Assembly (NCBI GenBank): GCA_019359235.1
Contig: JAHHHT010000008.1
Location: 186,001-250,000, forward strand
From: Oscillatoria princeps RMCB-10
Lineage (GTDB): Bacteria; Cyanobacteriota; Cyanobacteriia; Cyanobacteriales; Oscillatoriaceae
Length of the DNA: 64,000 nucleotides
Direction of reading: 5' to 3'
This document shows positions 36,338 through 44,429 of this stretch, piece by piece (positions within the stretch are counted from its first letter, which is position 1; every line of letters begins with the position of its first letter). The notes under the pieces were generated by a model. That model was given only the letters and a program-made list of their open reading frames with translations. It did not search any database and was not told the origin of the DNA. The position numbers were made by a program, and so were the translations under genes.

Positions 36338-38566
36338 CTAGGAGCCCGATTCACCTGACAGCACCTCCCCTTCAAAAACATAAGCCGCCCCAGCACGGGA
36401 TTTGCCAGAGGTGCGGGCGTAACCGGCTCCCACCATTGCCCGCGAGCCACTGATGGCCACCGCACAGCCGAAGCGGTCGTCCGGTTGCAACTCCTCCGGT
36501 TGCAGCTTGCGCTTTTGCTGCCAAACCCCATTTTCGCACTGGAAAATATAAGCCGCCCCAGCATTTTGTTTGCCGGCAGCACCGGCTCGCCCCACCCCGA
36601 CAATCGCCCAGCCGTCACAAACACTAACCGAATGACCGAAACGCTCGCCACCCTGCAAATCAGCCGGTTGCAATTTGTGCTTTTGCTGCCAAACCCCACT
36701 TTCGCACTGGAAAACATAAGCCGCCCCAGCCTTTTCTTGGCCCGGAACACCGGCACCAGACGCCCCGACAATCGCCCAGTCGCCACTAATCGCCACCGAA
36801 ATGCCAAATTCCTCATCGGTTTGCAACTCAGCCGCTTTCAGCTTGTGCTTTTGCTGCCAAACGCCACTTTCGCACTGGAAAAGGTACGCCGCTCCAGCAC
36901 TGTCAAAGCCGGCGGCGTCGGTATAAATCGCCCCAACAATCGCCCAGCCGCCACTGATGGCCACAGCGGAGCCGAAACAGTCGCCGCGCTGCAACTGAGC
37001 CGGCTGCAGTTTCTGCTTTTCCTCCCAAACCCCGTTCTCACACTGGAAAATATAAGCCGCCCCAACATTTTCTTTGCCAGGGGCGTCGGCGTCAGACGCC
37101 CCGACAATCGCCCAGCCATCAGAGATCGCAACTGTAGAGCCAAAAAAGTCGTTGCGCTGCAAGTCAGCCGGTTGCAGTTTCTGCTTTTGCTGCCAAGAAC
37201 CGCTTTCGTATTGGAAAATATACGCTGCTCCCGCACGCTTCGAGCCAGGAGCACCGGCGCAAGACGCCCCAACAATCGCCCAGTCGCCACTGATAGCCAC
37301 CGACGAGCCAAACCAGTCGCCCCCTTGCAATTTAGCCGGCTGCAGTTTCTGCTTTTGCTCCCAAGCGCCGTTTGAGTGCTGGAAGATATAAGCCGCCCCA
37401 GCACAGTCTTTGCTCCGGGCACTGGCCCAAGACGCCCCGGCAATCGCCCAGTCGCCACTGATGGCCACAGAATGGCTGAATTTGCTGTTGCCCTTCAAGT
37501 CAGCCGGTTGCAACTTGTGCGCCAGCGCTATCTGTTTCGGGGCACCGGCAATCGGGCTCTCCTCCGCCGGCACTGCCGGTGGTGCGAGCATCTCCTCCGC
37601 CGGCACTGCCGGTGGTGCGAGCCTCTCCTCCGCCGGTGCTGCCGGTACTGCCGGTGGAATCCAGAATGTCACCGTCACCGGTTCGCCACCCCAGTAAACA
37701 CCGTGGTTGCTGAGATTTTCAACCGTCACCCCGCCAGCAGCACCTTTGCGCCCGACAATCGCCCACTCGCCCCGGAATGCCAGCTGGCGAATCAGCCGGC
37801 TGCCAATCGCCTCGCAGGCTTTTTTCGCCGCCTCCGAAAGATTGAAGCTCGCGTCGTCGCAGGCTGCAATGGCCACAATCCGCCCATCGGGCAAGCTTTC
37901 AATCAGTTGGGCAAAGGCGTCGGCGCTGCTGGGGTCCGCCAACAGGTCAAACGTGCCTCCTACCAGCAGAGTGCCTTGCGTTTCATCAAAGACTGCCACG
38001 TTCAGCCCCCGCTGGCACCCTCCCTCAACTGACACGGGTGCGCCGTTGAGGGTAATTTGAGTTCGGTAAGCCCGATCGCCCCCGGACGAGGTAACACAAA
38101 TCACGCCCAGACTGGGGGCTGCCTCCCCAACGCTCAGGGTGTGCGTCTGGATCGCCGGCCCATAGGAGACTTCTTCCGTGGCGCTTCCCGGCGCGTCTCC
38201 CTTTTTGCCAATCATCGCCCACGAGCCTACGGTTGGCAGTTGGTGAACTTTGATGCTGCCCAAGGCTTCGCAGGCTTTTTTGGCCGCTTCTGAGAAGCTG
38301 TAGTTGGCGTCTTCTTTAACCGCTAAGGCGACAATAACACCCGCAGGCAGCTGTTCGATAAATTGAATCAATACTTCAGAACTTTCTGCGGCCAAGGTGT
38401 CGAAAGTGGTGGCGATCAGCGGCTGTCCCCTTTCCGGGTCAATCGCGGCGACGTTGATGCCGCGCGAGTAGTTTGCATACCCGATTTCTATGTCGTTGAT
38501 GCTGATGCGAGCCAGATTGCCGCCGTAAACTCCGCCGGATTCGACTTTTATCCTGATGTTGTTCAC
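36338..38566 (-). CDS. Twin ILEI-domain and seven-bladed FG-GAP-like beta-propeller protein
   Basis: A 742-residue protein. Residues 1-125 and about 140-295 are two copies of an ILEI/FAM3-like domain (GINVAAIDPERGQPLIATTF and GLNVAVFDETQGTLLVGGTF, each ending SEAAKKACEA and WA(M/I)(I/V)GRKG-like). A Pro/Ala-rich linker with the repeat PPAVPAEE follows (about 300-345). The rest is seven repeats of about 55 residues of the form FGxxVAISGDWAIVGA, GAAYIFQ and GVWQQKQKLQPADLQ, which predicts a seven-bladed propeller. No signal peptide is evident. The domains suggest carbohydrate or protein binding. The whole repeat block is similar at DNA level. Confidence 0.8.
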   Translation of the reverse strand: MNNIRIKVESGGVYGGNLARISINDIEIGYANYSRGINVAAIDPERGQPLIATTFDTLAAESSEVLIQFIEQLPAGVIVALAVKEDANYSFSEAAKKACEALGSIKVHQLPTVGSWAMIGKKGDAPGSATEEVSYGPAIQTHTLSVGEAAPSLGVICVTSSGGDRAYRTQITLNGAPVSVEGGCQRGLNVAVFDETQGTLLVGGTFDLLADPSSADAFAQLIESLPDGRIVAIAACDDASFNLSEAAKKACEAIGSRLIRQLAFRGEWAIVGRKGAAGGVTVENLSNHGVYWGGEPVTVTFWIPPAVPAAPAEERLAPPAVPAEEMLAPPAVPAEESPIAGAPKQIALAHKLQPADLKGNSKFSHSVAISGDWAIAGASWASARSKDCAGAAYIFQHSNGAWEQKQKLQPAKLQGGDWFGSSVAISGDWAIVGASCAGAPGSKRAGAAYIFQYESGSWQQKQKLQPADLQRNDFFGSTVAISDGWAIVGASDADAPGKENVGAAYIFQCENGVWEEKQKLQPAQLQRGDCFGSAVAISGGWAIVGAIYTDAAGFDSAGAAYLFQCESGVWQQKHKLKAAELQTDEEFGISVAISGDWAIVGASGAGVPGQEKAGAAYVFQCESGVWQQKHKLQPADLQGGERFGHSVSVCDGWAIVGVGRAGAAGKQNAGAAYIFQCENGVWQQKRKLQPEELQPDDRFGCAVAISGSRAMVGAGYARTSGKSRAGAAYVFEGEVLSGESGS

Positions 38567-38816
38567 GCTAAGTTTTCCAGTAATTTGAACAGCAATTGAA
38601 TAAAGTCGATATTATAGCATCTTTCCAAGGCCCGCCGGCACCCCTCTCCCTCCAGACCTGGCGTGTGGGGTACAGCCTCCCACTCTCCAGCACTTCTAAA
38701 TGATGTGTGAAACTCTCTCTATTCTTCCCTTGGCGTTCTACCCAACGGGCAAGCCGAGAAAGCGCGTCTATGGAGTCTTGGCGGTTTCTAAAAAAAAATA
38801 ATTCCCCCAAATCAAT

Positions 38817-38912
38817 TATAGCGTTTCTCATATTAGTGAGGTACTGAGAAACCCGGTTTCTTTAAGAAACCGGGTTTCTGGGCCCTAGTTCATCCAACTG
38901 AGAACCGCTATA
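38817..38912. repeat. 95-nt element with terminal inverted repeats, copy 1
   Basis: Outer ends TATAGCGTTTCTCA and TGAGAACCGCTATA are near-perfect inverted repeats. Inside, GAAACCCGGTTTCTT and AAGAAACCGGGTTTC form a second palindrome. It resembles a MITE or a structured RNA and ends 10 bases from the SWIM gene stop. Confidence 0.9.
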
Positions 38913-38922
38913 TAACCTCACT

Positions 38923-39549
38923 TCAAAAACCCAAATCCGCCATCGCATCCTCTGTCAGAGCGAAGACTTGTTCGTCGCTCAGGATGCTGTAATCATGTTT
39001 CAGGTATTGTTCGAGCGAACCCCATCCCGCCGCCTGCATGTAGAGGTGAGTGGCAATGCGGTGCTTGCAGATAGCGGTGCGATATTTCCCGTCTTCGCAA
39101 TTGCATCCCCTTTCAGTAACTCGGGCGGACGTTCTCGTGCTGGGATTCTTCACCAGTGCGCCGGTGCCGAACGTCTTGACTTGCAACCCCTCTAGCCCAA
39201 CTCGGTTGTATCGCTCCAGAAACATCCGCGTTTCGCTCTCCGCAACGAAATGCTTGCCTGCTTCTGTGTTAAAATTAATGCCAAATCGCTCAATCTCAAA
39301 ACCCAGTATCTTCCCAGACGGACGCTTCTGGATACCAAACAAGGCAAGCATGACTTCGTGAAATTTGCTGCGGGACACGAAGGTGCAGCACCGGCCTTTA
39401 GCGGTCACATAGACAATGTAGGGGGTGTTTCCGCGCTTGGTCAGCCCAACTCTCTCAATCCGGATGTCGCACGGAACCAGGGGATGGGCCAGTGGGACGA
39501 TGGGGCTGCCGGTGCTGCCGGTGCTGTCGGTTGTCGGATTCTTTGCCAT
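38923..39549 (-). CDS. SWIM zinc-finger protein
   Basis: A 208-residue protein with a C-terminal SWIM-like zinc site, CNCEDGKYRTAICKHRIATH (C-x-C then C-x-H). The N-terminal region has CDIRIERVGLTKRGNTPYIV and SRSKFHEVMLALFGIQK and is not a known enzyme. SWIM fingers bind DNA or protein. It is divergent from the first of three XRE regulators (194 bases apart), so it may be their target. Family beyond the finger is not recognised. Confidence 0.7.
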   Translation of the reverse strand: MAKNPTTDSTGSTGSPIVPLAHPLVPCDIRIERVGLTKRGNTPYIVYVTAKGRCCTFVSRSKFHEVMLALFGIQKRPSGKILGFEIERFGINFNTEAGKHFVAESETRMFLERYNRVGLEGLQVKTFGTGALVKNPSTRTSARVTERGCNCEDGKYRTAICKHRIATHLYMQAAGWGSLEQYLKHDYSILSDEQVFALTEDAMADLGF

Positions 39550-39606
39550 TATGATAAGATCCTCTCGATACTTTGCTTTACTTTGATGAGCTTTTTGTAT
39601 ATTTTC

Positions 39607-39643
39607 GGGCGCTCTGTCCTGCCGGCAAGCAGTGGGAGCGCCC
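39607..39643. promoter_or_regulatory. Inverted repeat in the leader of the first XRE gene
   Basis: GGGCGCTC pairs with GAGCGCCC around a 21-base loop containing CCGGCAAGCAG. The same block is present before the second XRE gene, so it may be an operator or structured leader shared by both. Confidence 0.55.
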
Positions 39644-39742
39644 TTTCCATTCTCAGGATAGCAAACCCGCTTTCATCTGTCAAGCGACTTAATAATTTAT
39701 TTTTGAGTGTGGGTTCATTACCGTAAAGGGGAGGCATTGACA

Positions 39743-40051
39743 GTGAAAGCTGCGGACTTACGGGAGTTGAGGGAGCGCAAGAAGCTCTCACTGAGGGATG
39801 TGGCGCTCGCCCTGGACATATCGGAGACAACCGTGCGCAACTGGGAGCACGGGCGAACCATCCCAAAGCTCAGGCTCGACCAGCACGCCAAGTGGTGCCA
39901 GCTCTATGGGGCTAGCTCCCAGGAACTCCTGGCGGCGTACCATGACACGATCCGCTACGAGCGGGTCAAACAGGTTTTGCAGAACATGCCCATTGAGGAG
40001 CTGGAGAGGCTCGCCCGGTTGGCAACCCAGCGAAGCGACAGTCCTGAATAA
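39743..40051 (+). CDS. XRE-family regulator, duplicate 1
   Basis: A 102-residue helix-turn-helix protein. LRELRERKKLSLRDVALALD and ISETTVRNWEHGRTIPKLRL form the XRE domain at about 5-60. The C-terminal part (AYHDTIRYERVKQVLQNMPI) is helical. I choose GTG 39743 because GGGGAGG is eight bases upstream; a TTG lies two codons before. Its product differs from the next XRE protein at few positions over the whole length, so the genes are a tandem duplication. Confidence 0.85.
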   Translation: MKAADLRELRERKKLSLRDVALALDISETTVRNWEHGRTIPKLRLDQHAKWCQLYGASSQELLAAYHDTIRYERVKQVLQNMPIEELERLARLATQRSDSPE

Positions 40052-40098
40052 TCCAGGACTTACGCAGAAACCGGGTTTCTCAACCAGCAGTGTGACTC

Positions 40099-40133
40099 GT
40101 AGGGTGCGTTCCCTAAGAGGGAACGCACCCTAC
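40099..40133. repeat. GTAGGGTGCGTTCCCT palindrome
   Basis: A 16-bp perfect inverted repeat around a 3-base AAG spacer. An equal copy with a CAG spacer lies at 59252-59286. It is flanked by two GAAACCCGGTTTC-type motifs. Confidence 0.85.
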
Positions 40134-40199
40134 CCTCGTTCCAGAACCAGAAACCCGGTTTCGTTTCACCGCTGTGCCCAAGTCCCGCAATCTTTTTTT

Positions 40200-40236
40200 G
40201 AGCGCTCTGTCCAACCGGCAAGCAGAGGGAGCGCCC
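40200..40236. promoter_or_regulatory. Inverted repeat in the leader of the second XRE gene
   Basis: GAGCGCTC and GAGCGCCC with the same loop core CCGGCAAGCAG as at 39607-39643, one stem mismatch. The downstream leader differs from the first copy. Confidence 0.55.
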
Positions 40237-40337
40237 TTTCCTCTCCCAGCATACTTAAACATATTGAGGTTTGTCAATTCCTTTAGGCAAATGATTTTGC
40301 GGGGCGAATCAATTAACCTAGTAGTGATGGATTGACG

Positions 40338-40646
40338 GTGAAACCTGTGGACTTAAGGGAGTTGAGGGAGCGGAGGAAGCTGTCGATGCGGGAGGTGGCC
40401 ATTGCTCTCGACGTAACAGAAACAACTGTGGGCAACTGGGAGCATGGGCGAACCATCCCCAGGATCAGGCTCGACCAACATGTCAAGTGGTGCCAGCTGT
40501 ATGGAGTGACGTCAGAGCAACTTCTGGCGGCTTACCATGAAACCATTCGCCACGAGCGAGTGAAACAGGTCTTGGACAACATGCCCATTGAGGAGCTGGA
40601 GAGGCTGGCCGGCTTGCCCGCCCAACGAAGCGAGATCCCTGAATAA
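40338..40646 (+). CDS. XRE-family regulator, duplicate 2
   Basis: A 102-residue paralogue of the preceding gene: LRELRERRKLSMREVAIALD, VTETTVGNWEHGRTIPRIRL and the same tail ending NMPIEELERLAGLPAQRSEI. Start GTG 40338 aligns exactly with the first copy; TTG 40332 is two codons upstream. Substitutions in the recognition helix (ETTVGNWEH versus ETTVRNWEH) could change the DNA site. It probably competes with or complements its twin at the shared inverted repeats (inference). Confidence 0.85.
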   Translation: MKPVDLRELRERRKLSMREVAIALDVTETTVGNWEHGRTIPRIRLDQHVKWCQLYGVTSEQLLAAYHETIRHERVKQVLDNMPIEELERLAGLPAQRSEIPE

Positions 40647-40762
40647 TCTCAGCCAGACCGGCTCTGAGCGCGTTTTTCATTTGAGTGAGGTACTGAGAAA
40701 CCCGGTTTCTGGGGCTTCTGTATGTCACTATCTTACTAAATATCTTTTAGTGCTGTAAAGCT

Positions 40763-40778
40763 TATTTAGCTAAAATAG
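40763..40778. promoter_or_regulatory. Possible operator TTTAGCTAAA before the third XRE gene
   Basis: A perfect 10-bp palindrome TTTAGCTAAA within an AT-rich stretch lies 20-30 bases before the start codon. The position suits autoregulation by the small XRE protein. Confidence 0.45.
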
Positions 40779-40794
40779 TTTTACATAGCGGTAG

Positions 40795-41055
40795 ATGGCA
40801 AGGATGACAGTGAAATTCAAACTGGCAGAAGTGCGCAAACGTCGCGGCTACTCCCAAGGGGATCTGGCCAAAGCTACAGGGATGACCGCAGCCAACATCC
40901 AGCATCTGGAGCGCCGGTCAAAAGCAGTCCCCCACACAACGCTCAACATTTTATGCAACGTCTTGGGCTGCACGCCTGGCGATCTCTTCGAGTATACGCC
41001 AGACACGGATGCCGGCGACGCCAGCGAGCTTCTCACCTCGGAAAAAGATACTTGA
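40795..41055 (+). CDS. XRE-family regulator, Cro/C1 type
   Basis: An 86-residue protein that is nearly all helix-turn-helix: KLAEVRKRRGYSQGDLAKAT, GMTAANIQHLERRSKAVPHT and LCNVLGCTPGDLFEYTPDTD. It belongs to the small antitoxin/phage-repressor type and is not closely similar to the two XRE genes before it. It is 148 bases after the second XRE gene with a possible operator between. A second ATG three codons in is an alternative start. Confidence 0.85.
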   Translation: MARMTVKFKLAEVRKRRGYSQGDLAKATGMTAANIQHLERRSKAVPHTTLNILCNVLGCTPGDLFEYTPDTDAGDASELLTSEKDT

Positions 41056-41070
41056 CTTTTGACGCTTATT

Positions 41071-42085
41071 ATGGTAAGGTCAGCAGCCCCCACAACCCGA
41101 GCGTGAAGACCAAGCCCTATCCCTGATAGAGTCAGCCATCAAGCAATCCCGAGCGGAGGCAGTCGCCGTCAGCCTCAGCGCGGGCGAATCCTCCCTGAGC
41201 CGGTACTCCGAAAACCAGATAAGCCAGAACATCAGCAGCAGCCGGTTCACCCTCACCGTCACCAGCAGCTTCGGCACCCGCAGCGCAAAAGCCTCCACCA
41301 CAGAACAGGAACCGGAGGCTGTCGCCGCAACAATCCTGCGCTCAGAAGAACTCGCCCGCATCGCCCCAGAAGATCCGGAGTGGGTTCCCCTGCTGGAACC
41401 GCAAGAGTACGACCGGCGCACACCGGCATTCGACGACGCCACCGCCCAATTCCCCCCCCTGGCGCGGGGAGAGATCGTACAGCGCGTCTGCGCCAAAAGC
41501 GGCAAAGCCAAAGCCAGCGGTTCCGGCACCCTGAGCACCCTTGCCGAGCTGCAAGCCACCGGCAACTCCCGGGGGCTGCGAGCTTGCTATCAAACCACAA
41601 AAGCAGATTTCAGCTTCACCGCCCGCATGGAAGATGGCTCCGCGTGGGGCCGGCGCACCGGCTGGGCTGTCCGGCACTTGCCGGTGGACGAGATCACCGA
41701 ACAAGTCATTGAACGGAGAGCATCCCGATTGTGCAAAGAAGCCCATATCAATGCGATAATGATTTCACCAGGGGGTAGCAGGAGAATCTTTTTGGCCAGC
41801 TGAATCCCGGAAACGGGATTGAAACTACTCGTCAACCGCACCTGGTACGTCCCCAAAGTCAACCCCCGCACCCTGGAAGTCACCGGCATGACAGGCGACG
41901 GCACCTTCTGGATAGAAGACGGCAAAATTGCCCACCCCATCAAAAACCTGCGCTTCAACCAGAGTTTGCCAGACATGCTGCGAGATATCGACGCCCTCAG
42001 CACCGCCCACCGCTACGGCGACAGCCTAGTTCCTGGCGTGCGAGTGCGAGCCTTCAACTTCACCAGCATCACCGACAGCGTTTGA
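41071..42085 (+). pseudogene. tldE: TldE/PmbA-family gene, middle lost, repeat element inside
   Basis: An open frame from about 41078 to 41803 has the N-terminal PmbA domain (RFTLTVTSSFGTRSAKASTT, EDPEWVPLLEPQEY, ARGEIVQRVCAKSG). It has no start codon in frame; ATG 41071 lies one base out of frame. The frame then enters a 108-base repeat element (41718-41825). After it, LLVNRTWYVPKVNPRTLEVT, GDGTFWIEDGKIAHPIKNLR and NQSLPDML, the C-terminal end of TldE, resume to 42085. About 150-200 residues normally in between are missing. TldE is the non-catalytic partner of TldD, also broken in this window. Confidence 0.85.
41718..41825 (+). repeat. 108-nt GATTGAAAC element, copy B, inside tldE
   Basis: Starts GAGCATCCCGATTGTGCAAA and ends in AATCCCG-GAAA-CGGGATT followed by GAAAC. 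The stem is 7 bp with a GAAA tetraloop. It interrupts the tldE reading frame and replaces its middle. Confidence 0.9.
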
Positions 42086-42194
42086 TTTTCCAAAAAACAG
42101 CGCAAAAAAATCCTCCTTCCTCGCCCTTTTCCCTTGGCGTCCTTGGCGTCTTGGCGGTTTAAAGTATTGACTTCCCCCAGTTGAGTTGCTCCAC

Positions 42195-43698
42195 ATGAAA
42201 CGGATTTGGCAAATCTTAATTATAGTTATATTTTTATTGGCGATTGTTCTAGCCAAACCGGCACTCGCCCAAACCGCTGACATCACCCTATTGCACTTCA
42301 ACGATGTCTACGAAATCACCCCGGTTGCCGGTGGCTTGCGCCGGCGGGCTGGCTCGCTTAGCCACCCTGCGCAAGCAACTGCTGCAGAAAAACCCCCGCA
42401 CGTACACCATCCTCGCCGGCGACTTCTTGAGCCCCTCCGCCTTGGGAGCAGCCAAAGTGAATGGCGAGCCGCTCGCCGGTCAGCAAATCGTTGCAGTTCT
42501 CAATGCAATGGGGCTGGACTACGCGACCTTTGGCAATCACGAGTTTGACCTGAACGAAAAGCAGTTTAAGGCGCGACTCAAAGAATGCCGGTTTAAAATG
42601 TTTTCCAGTAACGTATTTGAGGCCGCCGGCAAGCCGTTTGACGGCATCCCCCCGGATGAGATAATTACCGTCAAGGGCAATCGGGGCTCTCAGGTGAGAG
42701 TCGGATTAATTGGCGTTACGATTGACAGCAACCCCGCCAGCTACGTCAGCTACCGCGACCCAATTGAGACGGCGCGAGAACAGGTGCGGGCGCTCAAAGG
42801 CAAGGCAGATATCCTGGTGGCGGTGACTCACCTGAACTTAGCGCAAGACCAAAAGTTAGCGGAAACTGTGCCAGAAATTGATTTAATTTTGGGGGGTCAC
42901 GAACACGAAAACATCCAGCAGTGGCGGGGGAGCGACTTTACTCCGCTGTTTAAAGCGGATGCCAATGCGCGCACAGTGTACACACACAACCTGCACTATG
43001 ACCTGGAAACCCGCCGCCTGCAGGTAGAATCCCGCGTCCAGCCGCTGACGGATGAGATTCCCGAAGACGCGCAAACCGGCAAAGTGGTGAGAGAATGGTT
43101 GGAGCGGGGCTTTCAGGCATTTCGCGCCAGCGGTTTCGAGCCGGAACAGGTGGTGGGGACAGCCAGTGTGGCGCTCGACGGTTTGGAAGCGAGCGTCCGC
43201 AACCACCCCACCCTGCTGACGGAGTTAATTGCTCTGGGAATGTTGCGGGAAGTGAGAGATGCGGAGCTGGCTATTTTTAATGGGGGTGCGATTCGGATTG
43301 ATGACGTGATTCCGCCGGGAGATGTCACGCAGTATGATGTGATTCGGATTCTGCCGTTTGGGGGGAAAGTTCTGTCGGTGGCGATCGAGGGCGAGCTGCT
43401 CAAACGGGTGCTGGATCGGGGAATGGCAAACCGGGGCACCGGCGGCTATCTCCAGACGGCAAATGTCAGCAAAAGTCGGGACGGCACCGGCTGGCTGATT
43501 GCCGGCCAGCCTCTCGATGAGAGCCGGCGCTACCGCGTGGCGGTCAGTGATTTCTTGGTCAGTGGCAAGGAAATCGGGCTGGATTTCCTGACTCTCAAGC
43601 AAGCCGGCGTCCAGCTGCTTGAAGAGGGGCGCGACATCCGCTTTGCTTTGATTGAGCAGCTGAAATCGCAAAAGGGTTCCCTGTCCTCCGCACTCTAG
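42195..43698 (+). pseudogene. 5'-nucleotidase/metallophosphatase with one +1 frame break
   Basis: ATG 42195 begins a signal peptide (MKRIWQILIIVIFLLAIVLA, cleavage near ALAQ) and the first metal motif DITLLHFNDVYEITP. The frame breaks at about 42341-42347 (GCCGGCGGG). It resumes one base later as GGLARLATLRKQLLQKN with ILAGDFLSPSALG, GNHEFDLNEKQ, ILGGHEHENIQ and the C-terminal substrate domain (VGTASVALDGLEASVRNHPT, GGAIRIDDVIPPGDVTQYDV). Total about 500 residues, periplasmic, hydrolysing nucleotides or similar phosphates. Otherwise intact, so a single extra base or a sequence error explains it. Confidence 0.88.
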
Positions 43699-43750
43699 CC
43701 CCCCAGCATGCCGGTGGCTAGCTGCGGTAAACAAATAGTGATTGCCGCCG

Positions 43751-43858
43751 GAGCATCCCGGTTGTGCAAAGAAGCCCAAATGAATGCGACAATGATTTTA
43801 GCAGGTTGCAGGAGGAGAAGATGTTTGGCCAGCTGAATCCCGGACACGGGATTGAAAC
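43751..43858 (+). repeat. 108-nt GATTGAAAC element, copy C
   Basis: Starts GAGCATCCCGGTTGTGCAAA and ends AATCCCG-GACA-CGGGATT plus GAAAC. It lies just after the 5'-nucleotidase stop. Confidence 0.9.
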
Positions 43859-44429
43859 ATTGCCACCCGAAAAAACGCTCTTCTTCTCCTCCCTCTGCGT
43901 CCTCTGCGTCTCTGCGGTTAATCATAGGAACCGCAGAGCCTATTCAAGAAGTAATTAAACAAATTAACTATAATTAATTTGCTGTGCCTAAGTCAGAATC
44001 TAGGTAAAGCAAAGAGCTGATGCTTGGCTTTTGTTCAAAGCAGATGGATATTCCGGATGATTAATCTATAAAATGCTGGGCGGCAGCGCCAAGAGAGAGA
44101 ATCGTGCGGAGCGGGTGAGGGGGAGAAAAACAAATCACCGGCAGTAGAGAGAGGAGAGAAGGAGGAAAAGAAAGGCCGTCAGGGGAGCAGGTGTTGGGGT
44201 TGAGCCGGCAGATGGATCTCTAATACCAAGTGAGATAGATAGTATTTGGACTCTGGGTGAAAAGGCGTTCCACCCCTTTTTTTCAATCCAAAATCCAAAA
44301 TCTAAAATCCAAAATAGGTATAAACTGCCAGCAGGGAGCAAGACCGCAAACGCCATCTGGGCAGCTTGGGGGAAGCCGCTCTGCGGCTGCACCGGCGTGC
44401 GGAAAGCGGTTGCGGGCGTGCGAGAGCGA
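43859..44429. other. Gene-free stretch with AAATCCAAAATCC repeat
   Basis: No supported gene. A run of AATCCAAAATCCAAAATCT-type units lies at about 44281-44322. The same motif occurs near 27125-27160, 34125-34162, 50836-50872 and 62955-62985. Confidence 0.6.

Noticed and set aside
36485-37375. 296-codon plus-strand open frame
   Set aside because: Antisense shadow of the repetitive propeller gene; its repeats mirror the real gene.
38568-38831. 87-codon minus-strand frame
   Set aside because: Overlaps repeat sequence and the TATAGCG element; no ribosome binding site or family.
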